In this document: positions 46,040-55,424 of the stretch, one piece after another | How positions within the stretch are numbered: position 1 is the first letter of the stretch | Layout: the number at the start of each line of letters is the position of its first letter | NCBI GenBank assembly: GCA_003224055.1 | Contig: QHYE01000010.1 | Span: 1 to 56,531 of the forward strand | Direction of reading: 5' to 3' | Origin: Acidobacteriota bacterium | GTDB lineage: Bacteria > Acidobacteriota > Terriglobia > Acidiferrales > UBA7541 | DNA: 56,531 bases | Position numbers and translations under genes: made by a program | The notes under the pieces: model-generated | Seen by the model: the letters and a program-made list of their open reading frames with translations, nothing else | Database searches by the model: none | Told to the model about the DNA's origin: nothing

Positions 46040-47365
46040 TTGGCGGATATTGAGCAAAGAACGGCGCGTGCGGATGCGCTCGGCGAACTTCTGCCGCCGA
46101 TGACACGCAACGAAGCCGCTGTCGAAGCGGCACGATGTCTGATGTGCTACGACGCTCCTTGTACGCACGCCTGTCCTACACACATTGACATACCCAAGTT
46201 CATCAAGAAAATTGCAACCGAAAACTTGCGAGGCTCCGCGCGCACTATCCTGGAGTCCAATTTGCTGGGCGCCACCTGCGCGCGCGTGTGCCCGGTACAG
46301 GAATTGTGCGAAGGCGCCTGTGTTCTTGGCACGGAGCACAAGCCCATCGCCATCGGCCGGCTCCAGCGACATGCGATGGACTTCGTTTATGCCAAAGGAA
46401 CCGACCTGTTCCAACCCGGGGAAGCCACAGGCAAGAAAGTGGCGATCATTGGCGCGGGCCCCGCGGGTCTCTCCTGTGCGGGCGAACTCGCGAAACGCGG
46501 GCACAGTGTGACGCTGTTTGAAAAGCGCGATTTGGCGGGCGGTCTTTCCACATACGGCATTATCGGCCTTCGCGAACCAGCCGAAGTGGCGCGCGCTGAA
46601 GTGGCCATGGTCGAAAGACTTGGCGTGAAGCTGGAGACAGGCAAGGAACTGGGAACGGATTTCACCTTGGCCGACCTGCAAGCGAATTTTGGCGCTGTGT
46701 TTCTCGGTGTGGGTCTGGGTGCCACGCCAGGCTTGGGCATTCCCGGCGAAGAGTACATCATCGATGGGCTGGAATACATCGAGCAAAGCAAGCTGGATGC
46801 ACCCAACCTCGTTATCGGCCGCAATGTCGTGGTGATCGGCGCCGGCAACACGGCGATTGATTGCGCCACCATCGCCAAGCGCCTGGGCGCCAGCCAAGTC
46901 ACGATGGTCTACCGGCGCACGGAAAAAGAGATGACGGCGTATGCCCACGAGTACGACTTCATCAAGCGTGAGGGCGTGAGCTTCTGTTTCTTGACGCAGC
47001 CCGTGCGAGTCCATGCGGAAAATGGAATGGTGAATTCGCTCGAGTGCTTGCGAATGAGTTTAGGGCCGGCGGATGCTTCTGGACGTCCCTCGCCGCAACC
47101 TGTCGCGGGATCGGAATTCTTTCTCCCCGCAGACCAGGTGGTGAAGGCCATCGGGCAACAGAAACCCTCACTCGCTTCCCGGTTGAAACTCAAAACCGAA
47201 AAGGGATTTATCCAGGTGAATTCGAATTTCGAAACGAGTTTGCCGGGCATTTACGCTGGGGGAGACTGCATCCGCGCGCGGGGTGCTGCTTCCACCGTGA
47301 GGGCCGTGCAAGACGGAAAGCTGGCCGGGCATTCGATTCATGAAAGGTTGGTGGAGCATGGCTGA
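46040..47365 (+). CDS. preT: NAD(P)-dependent dihydropyrimidine dehydrogenase subunit PreT
   Basis: 441 residues of the GltD-like family. Eight N-terminal cysteines in two groups (CLMCYDAPCTHAC at 33-45; CARVCPVQELCEGAC at 80-94) hold two 4Fe-4S clusters. An FAD motif follows at 138-143 (GAGPAG) and an NAD(P) motif in VIGAGNTAID. The C-terminal GIYAGGD motif is present. With PreA it reduces uracil and thymine to their dihydro forms. The start is a TTG at 46040, preceded by a strong AGGAGG at 46029-46034 with 5-base spacing; an ATG at 46035 is out of frame. The stop overlaps the preA start by 8 bases. Confidence 0.93.
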   Translation: MADIEQRTARADALGELLPPMTRNEAAVEAARCLMCYDAPCTHACPTHIDIPKFIKKIATENLRGSARTILESNLLGATCARVCPVQELCEGACVLGTEHKPIAIGRLQRHAMDFVYAKGTDLFQPGEATGKKVAIIGAGPAGLSCAGELAKRGHSVTLFEKRDLAGGLSTYGIIGLREPAEVARAEVAMVERLGVKLETGKELGTDFTLADLQANFGAVFLGVGLGATPGLGIPGEEYIIDGLEYIEQSKLDAPNLVIGRNVVVIGAGNTAIDCATIAKRLGASQVTMVYRRTEKEMTAYAHEYDFIKREGVSFCFLTQPVRVHAENGMVNSLECLRMSLGPADASGRPSPQPVAGSEFFLPADQVVKAIGQQKPSLASRLKLKTEKGFIQVNSNFETSLPGIYAGGDCIRARGAASTVRAVQDGKLAGHSIHERLVEHG

Positions 47366-48743
47366 TCTGAGTATCAACTTTGCGGGCATTCGCTCGCCGA
47401 ATCCGTTTTGGCTGGCCTCCGCACCGCCGAGCAATTCCGGCATGCAGGTGCATCGCGCGTTTGAAGCAGGTTGAGGCGGTGCTGTGTGGAAAACCATTGG
47501 CGCTCCGGTGCTCAACGTTTCCAATCGCTACGGAGCGTGGCACTACGGCGGCCAGAAAATGGTAGCCATTAATAACGTTGAGCTCATCTCCGATCGGCCG
47601 CTGGAGGTGAATCTTCGCGAGATTGCGGAAGTAAAACGCGCGTGGCCCGACCGTGCCGTCGTCGTCTCGGCGATGGTGGAGTCCAAGCCGGAAACCTGGC
47701 ATGACATCATTCGCCGCATTCAGGATACCGGCGCCGACGGGATTGAATTGAACTACGGCTGTCCACACGGAATGAGCGAGCGCGGCATGGGCAGCGCCGT
47801 GGGACAGGTGCCGGAGTATTGCGAACAGATCACGCGGTGGGTCATGGAAGTGGCCAAAATTCCGGTGATCGTGAAGCTCACGCCAAATATCTCGGACATC
47901 GCCATGCCGGCGCGTGCAGCCGTGGCGGCCGGCGCGAACGCGGTTTCGCTCATCAATACGCTGAATTCCATCATCGGCGTCGATCTCGACACTCTCGAAA
48001 TCACGCCGAACATCGGCGGCAAGGGCGGCCACGGAGGCTATGCCGGTCCAGCCGTGAAACCCATCGCGCTAAATATGCTGGCGGCGCTTGGAAAGGATTC
48101 GGTCGTGGGTGGTTCCAAGCTGCCCATCTCGGGAATGGGAGGCATTTCTACGTGGCGCGATGCGGCGGAATTTCTGCTGCTCGGCGCCAGCACCCTGCAG
48201 GTCTGCACCGCGGTAATGCACTATGGTTTCCGCATTGTGGAAGACCTGTGCGATGGCTTGTCCAACTGGATGGACGAAAAAGGCTTCACAAGAGTCTCCG
48301 ACGTGGTGGGACGCAGCCTGCACCGCGTGTCCGATTTCAATCATCTTGACCTTTCGTTTCGTGCTGTCGCACGAATCGACCAGCAGAAATGCATCCGCTG
48401 CAATCTTTGCTACGTCGCCTGTAACGACACCGCCCACCAATGCATCGACCTTATCGCCAAGGACGGCCGCGTAGTCCAGCCTCAGTCTTATGACATTCAG
48501 ACGAACGGCAAGGAAGAAGCCGTGAACTCGCGTCCCAGCGTTTACGTGCGCGAGGAGGATTGTGTCGGCTGCCGCCTCTGCTATAACGTGTGTCCCGTAG
48601 AAGACTGTATTCGCATGATTGAAGAACCGTCCGGGCGGCCACCGGTTACCTGGGGCCAACTCTCTGAGTCGCAGCGCGAAGTAACCGAGGACTGGGAGAA
48701 GATGCAAGAATATCGCCAGAAGATGGGAATCCATATTCACTGA
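47358..48743 (+). pseudogene. preA: PreA, dihydropyrimidine dehydrogenase catalytic subunit, in-frame TGA
   Basis: A 461-codon gene interrupted by TGA at 47472-47474 (codon 39). Before it the frame reads MADLSINFAGIRSPNPFWLA and HRAFEAG; after it GGAVWKTIGAPVLNVSNRYG. PreA proteins have a Trp there (AFEAGWGG), so TGG has become TGA. The rest is intact: a TIM-barrel FMN domain (LNYGCPHGMSERGMG, GMGGISTWRDAAEFLLLGA) and a C-terminal ferredoxin module with two 4Fe-4S motifs (CIRCNLCYVAC from residue 345, CVGCRLCYNVC near 400). A GTG at 47484, 18 bases behind GAGGCGG-like bases, could restart translation but would lack the first barrel strand. Either a true nonsense mutation or a sequencing error. 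Confidence 0.85.
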
Positions 48744-48773
48744 GAATGATGTGACGCGTTGCGGAAGTGAAAG

Positions 48774-50153
48774 ATGGCCTTGCTGATCCGAAATGGCGAA
48801 ATTGTGACGGTGGGCTCGCGCGTCCAGGCGGATATCTACGTCGAAAACGAAACTATCACACGCATCGGCAAAGGTATTGAGGCTCCGCCGAACGCGGAAA
48901 TCATCGACGCCACCGGCAAACTCGTTTTTCCGGGTTTCATCGATCCCCATGTGCACATCTATCTTCCTTTCATGGCGACCTTTGCCAAAGACACGCACGA
49001 GAGCGGTAGCATCGCGGCGCTCATAGGTGGAACGACAACCTACATTGAAATGTGCTGCCCCAATCGCAACGATGATGCGCTGGCAGGCTATCAACTTTGG
49101 AAATCGAAGGCCGACGGAAAGAGCGCGTGTGACTATGCCTTTCACATGTCGGTCACCAAGTTTGTGAGGGAAACGGAATCGCAGTTGCGACAGATTGTTG
49201 CCGACGGCACGGCGTCGTTCAAACTCTTTCTCGCATATAAAAACTTTTTTGGCGTCGATGACGCCGAAATGTATCAGACCCTCGAGCTCGCCAAGCGCCT
49301 CGGAGTCATTGTCACCGCGCACTGTGAAAACGCGGAACTCGTAGCGCGTCTGCAGCAAAAGCTGCTCGCGGAAGGGAGGACCGGCCCCGAATGGCATGAA
49401 CCCAGCCGCCCTGCATCGGTCGAAGCTGACGGCACGGTCGACTTCGCAACGTTTCTGGAAAACACAGGAGCCACTGGCTATGTGGTGCATCTGTCGTGCG
49501 AGAAAGCTTTGCGTGCGGCGCTCGAGGCGAAATCGCGAAGCGTGAAGATTCATGTGGAATCCGTGCTGCCGCACTTCTTGCTCGACAAGACGTATGCTGA
49601 GAGGCCCGGGGTCCAGGGCATGAAGCACGTAATGTCGCCGCCGCTGCGCGCAAACCACAATCAAGCTGTACTGTGGAATGCGCTGGCACTCGGCTCAATC
49701 GATACCGTTGGAACGGATCATTGCCCGTTCGACACCGAGCAGAAACTTCTTGGCAAAGATTCTTTCGTCAATATTCCCAACGGGATTCCGGGAATCGAGG
49801 ATCGCGTCAATCTGCTGTATACGCACGGGGTAAAACGCGGGCGCCTGGATCTGGATCGCTTCGTCGACGCCGCTAGCACGCGCGCCGCGAAACTTTTTGG
49901 CCTTTTCCCGCGCAAGGGCACGATTGCCGTGGGCAGTGATGCCGACCTCGTCGTTTACGACCCGAAATACCGTGGCGTGGTCTCCGCGAAATTGCAGCAC
50001 GTGAACAACGATTACAATGCTTTCGAAGGAATGGAGATTGAGGGCCGCCCTTCGGTCGTGACCGTGCGAGGCAAAGTCCAGGTACGCGACGGAAAATTCG
50101 TCGGAGAGCGTGGCCGCGGCAAGATGCTGAAGCGCGAGCCGAGTCATTTCTAA
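48774..50153 (+). CDS. Dihydropyrimidinase / D-hydantoinase
   Basis: 459 residues of the amidohydrolase superfamily. Metal ligands are visible as His59 and His61 in FIDPHVHIY, the carbamylated lysine Lys156 in FLAYKNFFG, His182 in VTAHCENAE, a later His in GYVVHLSCEKA, and the Asp in DTVGTDHCPF. SFVNIPNGIPGIEDR and GTIAVGSDADLVVYDP are family hallmarks. It opens the ring of dihydrouracil to N-carbamoyl-beta-alanine in the cytoplasm. It is 30 bases behind preA and 8 bases before the amidohydrolase gene, a tight operon. Confidence 0.94.
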   Translation: MALLIRNGEIVTVGSRVQADIYVENETITRIGKGIEAPPNAEIIDATGKLVFPGFIDPHVHIYLPFMATFAKDTHESGSIAALIGGTTTYIEMCCPNRNDDALAGYQLWKSKADGKSACDYAFHMSVTKFVRETESQLRQIVADGTASFKLFLAYKNFFGVDDAEMYQTLELAKRLGVIVTAHCENAELVARLQQKLLAEGRTGPEWHEPSRPASVEADGTVDFATFLENTGATGYVVHLSCEKALRAALEAKSRSVKIHVESVLPHFLLDKTYAERPGVQGMKHVMSPPLRANHNQAVLWNALALGSIDTVGTDHCPFDTEQKLLGKDSFVNIPNGIPGIEDRVNLLYTHGVKRGRLDLDRFVDAASTRAAKLFGLFPRKGTIAVGSDADLVVYDPKYRGVVSAKLQHVNNDYNAFEGMEIEGRPSVVTVRGKVQVRDGKFVGERGRGKMLKREPSHF

Positions 50154-50161
50154 CCAAACCT

Positions 50162-51406
50162 ATGAGCCTGAACCCCAAACGTACGGTTGCCGAATTGAAG
50201 GAACTTCGCGCGCTTACATGCGACGAAAACGGCGCGCAGCGCGTGGCTTGGACGGACACCTGGGTGAAGGCGCGTGAGTGGTTCGCCTCAAAGATAAAGG
50301 AACTTCCCGTTGACCATCACTACGACTCGGCAGGAAACAATTGGGTCACACTGCCCGGCGCATCCGAAAAATCATTGCTGATCGGCGGGCATCTCGATTC
50401 TGTACCCAACGGCGGTTGGCTCGATGGTTCACTGAACGTGCTTGCAGGCCTCGAAGTGCTGCGCCGTATTGCTTCTGAGTTTCGCGGCCGTCCTCCGTTA
50501 ACCGTCCGCCTCGTGGATTGGGCCGATGAAGAAGGCGCACGCTTTGGCCGCAGCTTGCTCGGTTCCTCCGCATTTGCCGGAACACATTCCATCGAAGCAG
50601 ACCGGAGCCGCGCCGATCGCGACGGCGTGAAATTGGAAGACGCGTTGCGTCGTTGCGGCGTGGAAATCGACAAATTCCCCGATGCGCAGAAAGAACAAAA
50701 GAACGCAGCCGCATATCTCGAATTGCACATCGAGCAAGGACCTGTGCTTGAGCGCATGGGCTTGCCACTGGGCATTGTGCTGGGCACGAAAGGCGTGGAA
50801 CGGCACATCATCACGTTCCACGGACAGGAAGCGCACTCCGGTTCGACGCCCATGAACGCGCGACGCGACGCGCTCGCCGCCGCGTCAAAGCTGGCACTAG
50901 AAATCCGGACTATCGCCAGCAAGCACGAAGACGCCGTTTGCACCATAGGCAGTGTAAAGACGTTCCCTGGAATCGTCACGGCGGTCGTGGGCCGTTGCGA
51001 AGTCACGTTGGACCAGCGCGATCTGGATGCCAATGTCCTTGCCCAGATGTATCGCGAAGCCCAGGAAGCCAGTCGCCGCTTCGCCGCCGAAGAGAATTGT
51101 ACAGTGAACTGGTCGCGCCTCTGGAACATCGAACCCGTGCCGTTTCATCCGCACCTGTTGGATCTGTGTGAGCAGGCCGTTCGGGAAACCTCGGGCGCTT
51201 CGCATCGCATGCCTTCGGGCCCGCTGCATGACGCGGCCGAAGTATCGCGCGCGGGCATTCCCACCGTTATGATGTTCGTGCAATCGCTGAAAGGCATCAG
51301 CCATAATAAGATTGAAGACACAAAGGAAGAGCATCTCGAAATGTCCGTTGTGGCCCTCGATCGATTGGCGTGCAAAACGATGGACTGGATTCTGGAGCAG
51401 CGCTAA
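50162..51406 (+). CDS. N-carbamoyl amidohydrolase (beta-ureidopropionase type), M20 family
   Basis: 414 residues of the hydantoinase/carbamoylase group of M20 metallo-enzymes. Zinc or manganese ligands: His77 and Asp79 in GGHLDSVPNGG, Asp88, Glu123 or Glu124 in DWADEEGARFG, His189 in ELHIEQGPVLE and a C-terminal His in KGISHNKIEDTKEEH. It hydrolyses N-carbamoyl-beta-alanine to beta-alanine, CO2 and ammonia. Close relatives act on N-carbamoyl-L-amino acids or allantoate, so substrate choice rests on the neighbours, which all belong to pyrimidine breakdown. Confidence 0.9.
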   Translation: MSLNPKRTVAELKELRALTCDENGAQRVAWTDTWVKAREWFASKIKELPVDHHYDSAGNNWVTLPGASEKSLLIGGHLDSVPNGGWLDGSLNVLAGLEVLRRIASEFRGRPPLTVRLVDWADEEGARFGRSLLGSSAFAGTHSIEADRSRADRDGVKLEDALRRCGVEIDKFPDAQKEQKNAAAYLELHIEQGPVLERMGLPLGIVLGTKGVERHIITFHGQEAHSGSTPMNARRDALAAASKLALEIRTIASKHEDAVCTIGSVKTFPGIVTAVVGRCEVTLDQRDLDANVLAQMYREAQEASRRFAAEENCTVNWSRLWNIEPVPFHPHLLDLCEQAVRETSGASHRMPSGPLHDAAEVSRAGIPTVMMFVQSLKGISHNKIEDTKEEHLEMSVVALDRLACKTMDWILEQR

Positions 51407-51439
51407 AGCTCACAGGATTCAAGGAAGGACACGCAACTT

Positions 51440-52795
51440 ATGGATTCTCGCAAAGTAGTACAAGAAAATCGCGACTACACCATGTTCTCCTGGTCCGTTC
51501 AAGGGGCATCGAATCCGATTCACCTGAAGCGTGGTCAAGGCGTTTGGTTCTGGGACGGTGATGACAATCGCTGGCTGGACTTCAGCTCGCAGCTCATCAA
51601 CTTAAACGTTGGTCACCAACATCCCAAAATGCTGGAAGCCATCAAAAAGCAGGACGACGAGCTCTGCTTCGCAGGGCCGGGCTTCGCGACAGAGCCACGC
51701 GGCCAGCTCGGCAAAAAGCTCGCCGAGGTCACCGGCCTGGCGAAAGCCTTTTTCACACTGGGCGGTGCTGAAGCAAACGAAAACGCCATGAAAATGGCGA
51801 AACTCTTTACAAGCCGCGACAAAATCATTACGCGCTATCGTTCCTATCACGGCGCCACCATGGGTTCGATGACCGCTTCCGGCGATCCGCGGCGCTGGCC
51901 CGTCGAGCCGGGTGTTCCGGGAATTGTTCGCGTCTTCGATCCCTACTGCTATCGCTGCCCGTTCGGACAAAAGGTGGAGACATGCCATCGCGAATGCGTT
52001 TCACATATTGAAGAAATCATCCAGATGGAGGGCCCAAACACGATTGCGGCAATACTCGTGGAAGGCATCACCGGGTCAAACGGCTTGCTCGTTCCTCCGG
52101 ACGACTACTATCCCAAGCTCCGCGCGCTCTGTGACAAATACGGCATCCTGTTAGTAGACGACGAGGTCATGAGCGGATTCGCCCGAACCGGTAAATGGCT
52201 CGCTATGCAACATTACGGCATTCGTCCGGATATCGTGACTTGCGCCAAGGGCCTGACGAGCGGCTACCTTCCCCTTGGTGCCGTGATTGTTTCCGATGCC
52301 ATCGCGCAGCATTTTGAGACGAACATGCTTTGGGGCGGACTCACGTACAGCGGCCACCCCGTTTGTTGCGCGGCCGCCATCGCCAATCTGCAGATCTACG
52401 AAGAAGAGAAAATCTTTGCCAACGTCGAGCGCCAGGGGCGCTATCTAGCCTCTCGCCTCGAAGCCATGAAGCAGAAATATCGCTGCGTTGGCGACGTTCG
52501 CTACAAAGGGCTCTTCAGCGTCCTGGAACTCGTCAAGGACAAAGCAACACGCGAACCCTTGGCTCCGTTCAACGGCAACAGCCCAGAGATGACCAGGCTC
52601 GCCGAACACTTGAAGAGCAAGCATCTCTACGCTTTCAGCCGCTTCAATATGTTGTGGGTTTGCCCGCCGCTCATCATCAATGAAGAGGAACTCCGCCACG
52701 GTCTGGAGATCGTGGAGGAGGGGCTGGCCTTGGTGGATGACGCGCTCTTTCCGACATCCGCTACACAACCTGCGGAGGTTCTGGCGCGAAAGTAG
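51440..52795 (+). CDS. Class III aminotransferase, probably beta-alanine transaminase
   Basis: 451 residues of the class III PLP family. Motifs are GVWFWDGDDNRWLDFSSQLINLNVGH, FTLGGAEANENAMKMAKLFT, the SYHGATMGSM turn, ILLVDDEVMSGFARTGKW and the PLP-binding Lys270 in CAKGLTSGYLPLG. The sequence is of the omega-amino acid:pyruvate type. As last gene of the pyrimidine cluster, 33 bases after the amidohydrolase, the expected reaction is beta-alanine plus a keto acid to malonate semialdehyde plus an amino acid. A taurine or other omega-amino substrate cannot be excluded. Confidence 0.88.
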   Translation: MDSRKVVQENRDYTMFSWSVQGASNPIHLKRGQGVWFWDGDDNRWLDFSSQLINLNVGHQHPKMLEAIKKQDDELCFAGPGFATEPRGQLGKKLAEVTGLAKAFFTLGGAEANENAMKMAKLFTSRDKIITRYRSYHGATMGSMTASGDPRRWPVEPGVPGIVRVFDPYCYRCPFGQKVETCHRECVSHIEEIIQMEGPNTIAAILVEGITGSNGLLVPPDDYYPKLRALCDKYGILLVDDEVMSGFARTGKWLAMQHYGIRPDIVTCAKGLTSGYLPLGAVIVSDAIAQHFETNMLWGGLTYSGHPVCCAAAIANLQIYEEEKIFANVERQGRYLASRLEAMKQKYRCVGDVRYKGLFSVLELVKDKATREPLAPFNGNSPEMTRLAEHLKSKHLYAFSRFNMLWVCPPLIINEEELRHGLEIVEEGLALVDDALFPTSATQPAEVLARK

Positions 52796-53087
52796 GACCG
52801 CTGCGACTCATGGAGCGCCATCCCTGCGGAGAATCCCAAAAGATGGGCTGATGCTGGTGACGGCAACGCAATATGCCGATCACAAAGGAATCATCCGTAT
52901 AGGGTTGACAATGAACGACGCGGGCATGCGAGTAGAAATTGCCACGGATTGATCGAACCCAAAGCTGCTGATTCGGCCGCCAAATCTTCTTCGTCACAAC
53001 TCGGGCACCGTGACAACTTATGTCGATTGTGGGTGCGACTTCGAAGCTTCGATTATCTGGGCTATAAAGATTCACAAACATCTTCAT
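52761..53087 (-). CDS. Short PilZ-like domain protein
   Basis: 108 residues. The middle reads APTIDISCHGARVVTKKIWRPNQQLWVRSIRGN, then ARVVHCQPYTDDSFVIGI, which fits the beta-barrel part of a PilZ domain (D-x-S-x-x-G-A). The N-terminal RxxxR motif that binds cyclic di-GMP is not present in the frame, so c-di-GMP binding is doubtful. The C-terminal 30 residues overlap, on the opposite strand, the end of the aminotransferase gene by 35 bases. It could be a degenerate copy. Start and true length are uncertain. Confidence 0.55.
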   Translation of the reverse strand: MKMFVNLYSPDNRSFEVAPTIDISCHGARVVTKKIWRPNQQLWVRSIRGNFYSHARVVHCQPYTDDSFVIGILRCRHQHQPIFWDSPQGWRSMSRSGPTFAPEPPQVV

Positions 53088-53161
53088 AGGGATGCGAGCT
53101 TCCTTTCGGCCAAAAGAGGCGTCTCTTCCAACGCTTCTCCTTCGGTCCGGGAGGCCCCCCA

Positions 53162-53488
53162 GTGGAAATCCTACCTATGCCACCTTTGGAAGCAATGGTA
53201 CTGAGAGACAACGGCCCGTTGGGCTGGTCTGCGCATATCCTCAGCCGTGAGAATCCGACCAATGTAGAATGGCGGTACGAGGTGTTTCGTCCGATGCGAG
53301 AAGAGGAATACGAGAGCGCGGACCTTGAACGGTCATGTCAGGGCTCCTCACTTGGCCATGCGGCCTGCGCCTACCCGGCGACCGTACGCTGCCCGACTTG
53401 TAGCAATTGGTTCTGTGATGCCCACGCCGAGGATGAACTGTGGCATCCGTGCATGCTGCCGCTCGGTGATGGGGGCAGCGAGAAATAG
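53162..53488 (+). CDS. Hypothetical protein with a zinc-ribbon-like Cys/His motif
   Basis: 108 residues, not recognised. The N-terminal half (GWSAHILSRENPTNVEWRYEVFRPM) is followed by a cysteine-rich half: CAYPATVRCPTCSNWFCDAH and then HPCMLPLG, a Cys/His spacing that could bind zinc like a B-box or ribbon. It is divergent from the PilZ-like gene. The ribosome binding site is weak and no neighbour suggests a role. It may be a real small gene or part of accessory DNA next to the IS cluster. Confidence 0.45.
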   Translation: MEILPMPPLEAMVLRDNGPLGWSAHILSRENPTNVEWRYEVFRPMREEEYESADLERSCQGSSLGHAACAYPATVRCPTCSNWFCDAHAEDELWHPCMLPLGDGGSEK

Positions 53489-53658
53489 GAGCCATCGATT
53501 ATTTGGGCGGCGCCAGCGACATGCCCGTTGCGGCAATGTGCCCGAGTCCTGATTAACCCATCAATCGGAAAAGTGAAGTGTTATTCGAACAACCGGGGAA
53601 CTTCATTGTCTAACGAAGCGTACAGATGTGTATCTATGTAGCCGGTACGTTCTGTAAC

Positions 53659-55321
53659 GAAGCTGTGAAGAAACCTCGATTAGCGCGGGACTCAAGATCT
53701 AGTGAGTTCCGTGGAATCCTAATTTGCTACCTCGAGTGTCTTGGCCCTCCTCGCTACTTTCTTACTCCCTCAGGTGACAACTGGTGTTGCTCGGAGCTTG
53801 CTTAGGCGGATCCAGTTCTGCAGGTTATATGTGAGGCAAGCCCACAGCATTTCCATCTGTGCCTTTACCAGGCCCCGCACATGGAATTGCCGTAGGCCCA
53901 GCTTGGTCTTGATCCATGCGTGACAAAATTCCGCGATTCTTGCCCGGCAACGGTATCTCTGCTGGGCTTCCTCACTGGCCATTTTCTTGCGGAATGCGAT
54001 CACCAACGGGCTTTCTTCGAGCTGCACCACTGAACGGCCGTGGTTTTTGTTGTCTGGACAACATTCCGGTTTGCGAGTACAGGTTTGGCAATCCTCGAAC
54101 CGCGCTTCGTAGACGTGGTAAGTCATCCCGTGCCCCACTTTGCGTTGTCTCTGCCGATGCAGAATTTTGCCCTCCGGACAAACACAGCGATCCCTCTCCG
54201 GCTGATAGAGGAATGCGCTCGGTGGCAACCGGTTCGGTAGGTTGGCTCCGCGTGGTACATACCGCATGCTCCCTAGAAAATCGATCTGTCGCCCGGCCAT
54301 TTTCTCGATATTCTCTCGCGTGGTGTAGCCGCGATCGGCCACCATCTGTTGCGGTCTTTTATTCAGCCGCTGTTCCAGGCGATCCACTGCTGGCAATAAC
54401 TGCTCGCAGTCGTTGGCCTCCGCTGTCACGGCCACTCCCACAATCAGTCCATGCGCGGCATCCGTGGAAATCTGCGCGTTGTAACTGAGCGCAAAACCCT
54501 TGTCAGACTGCTTCATCACCCGTGCTTGCGGATCACTGGTGCTCACCCGCGCCTCACGCTTGACCTTTTCTCCGGCCCTGCGTGCCTGCAACTTCTGCAA
54601 CTCTTCGAGCGCACTTTCGAGCCGCTCTTGTTGCTGGCGTCGCGCACGGGCCTGCGCTTGCTTTGCCTTCGGACTACTCTCGTCGTTCCGGGGATCGCCC
54701 ATCGCCGCCACCCGCTGTCGCGCCTCTTCCAGATGCTCGCGAATCGTCTCCTCGTGGCGATAACTCCTGCTGCTCGCCAGCGCCTTAATCTTCGTGCCGT
54801 CTTGCGTCACTTGCTCCAGGGTTATCAGTCCTTCCTTGCTGAGCGCCGCCAACACCTGCGTGAACAGTTCATCCAGCTCCTGTTGTTTTTCCACACGGAA
54901 ATCCGCTAGGGTGTGGTAGTTCACTTCCGTTAACCCCGTCAGCCACTGGAACGCCGGATCATACTCACAGCGCCGGGCCACCTCTCGTGCCGAGCCAATC
55001 CCCTGGCTATAGTCGTACACCCACAAACTGATGAGCAGTTGCGGATCAAACGCTGGCCGCCCGCCTTCTTCCATGCTGCTCTCGATGGCTCGATAAAACG
55101 GACTCAAGTCCAAGCGCCCAACCAGTGTCCAAATGGCTCTCGCCGGATGGTCTTCGCTAATGAGTTTCTCTACATCCACGGCTCGCCAACTCATCTGCTG
55201 TCGGTTCACGTAGCGGATCAAGGGCTGCTTGTTGGTGATATTTTCTTCGCTCATGCCGCGAGCTTACGGCAGAGTTTTTATTTTGCAAGACGGAAATTCA
55301 GCGGGGTTTCTTCACAGCTTC
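53659..55321. mobile_element. IS1182-family insertion sequence, complete
   Basis: 1663 bp bounded by 20-bp terminal inverted repeats with one mismatch: GAAGCTGTGAAGAAACCTCG at 53659-53678 and the complement of GAAGCTGTGAAGAAACCCCG at 55302-55321. The size and single long transposase gene fit the IS1182 family. I see no convincing target-site duplication outside the repeats. Confidence 0.8.
53770..55254 (-). CDS. IS1182 family transposase
   Basis: 494 residues. The N-terminal region (WRAVDVEKLISEDHPARAIWTLVGRLDL, FDPQLLISLWVYDYSQGIGSAREVARRCEYDPAFQWLTG, NYHTLADFR) is the DUF772-type start of IS1182/IS5-like transposases. A charged coiled-coil insertion follows at about 185-235. The DDE core has TQDGTKIKALASSR, SYNAQISTDAAHGLIVGVAVT and VADRGYTTRENIE. 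A Cys-rich patch CQTCTRKPECCP precedes the C-terminal catalytic region with Glu. The gene is intact, so the element may be active. It fills nearly all of the element between the inverted repeats. Confidence 0.94.
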   Translation of the reverse strand: MSEENITNKQPLIRYVNRQQMSWRAVDVEKLISEDHPARAIWTLVGRLDLSPFYRAIESSMEEGGRPAFDPQLLISLWVYDYSQGIGSAREVARRCEYDPAFQWLTGLTEVNYHTLADFRVEKQQELDELFTQVLAALSKEGLITLEQVTQDGTKIKALASSRSYRHEETIREHLEEARQRVAAMGDPRNDESSPKAKQAQARARRQQQERLESALEELQKLQARRAGEKVKREARVSTSDPQARVMKQSDKGFALSYNAQISTDAAHGLIVGVAVTAEANDCEQLLPAVDRLEQRLNKRPQQMVADRGYTTRENIEKMAGRQIDFLGSMRYVPRGANLPNRLPPSAFLYQPERDRCVCPEGKILHRQRQRKVGHGMTYHVYEARFEDCQTCTRKPECCPDNKNHGRSVVQLEESPLVIAFRKKMASEEAQQRYRCRARIAEFCHAWIKTKLGLRQFHVRGLVKAQMEMLWACLTYNLQNWIRLSKLRATPVVT

Positions 55322-55424
55322 TAAAGGATCTCTCCGGACCGTACAGCTGAGCGGCCTGAGGCATAGGTAACACATCGTACCGGACACATGGGTGACACTT
55401 CCTCCTGTTTTTTGGGAGGGAGTG

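Noticed and set aside
45854-47014. Minus-strand open frame (386 codons) opposite preT
   Set aside because: It is antisense to preT, whose iron-sulfur and FAD motifs are intact.
47472-47474. The TGA in preA as a selenocysteine codon
   Set aside because: Relatives have Trp at this place, not Cys or Sec, and no convincing hairpin follows immediately. A TGG to TGA change is the simpler explanation.
48069-49664. Long minus-strand open frame (531 codons) across preA and the dihydropyrimidinase gene
   Set aside because: It is antisense to strongly conserved genes in a GC-rich genome, where long shadow frames are common, and its translation shows no family pattern.
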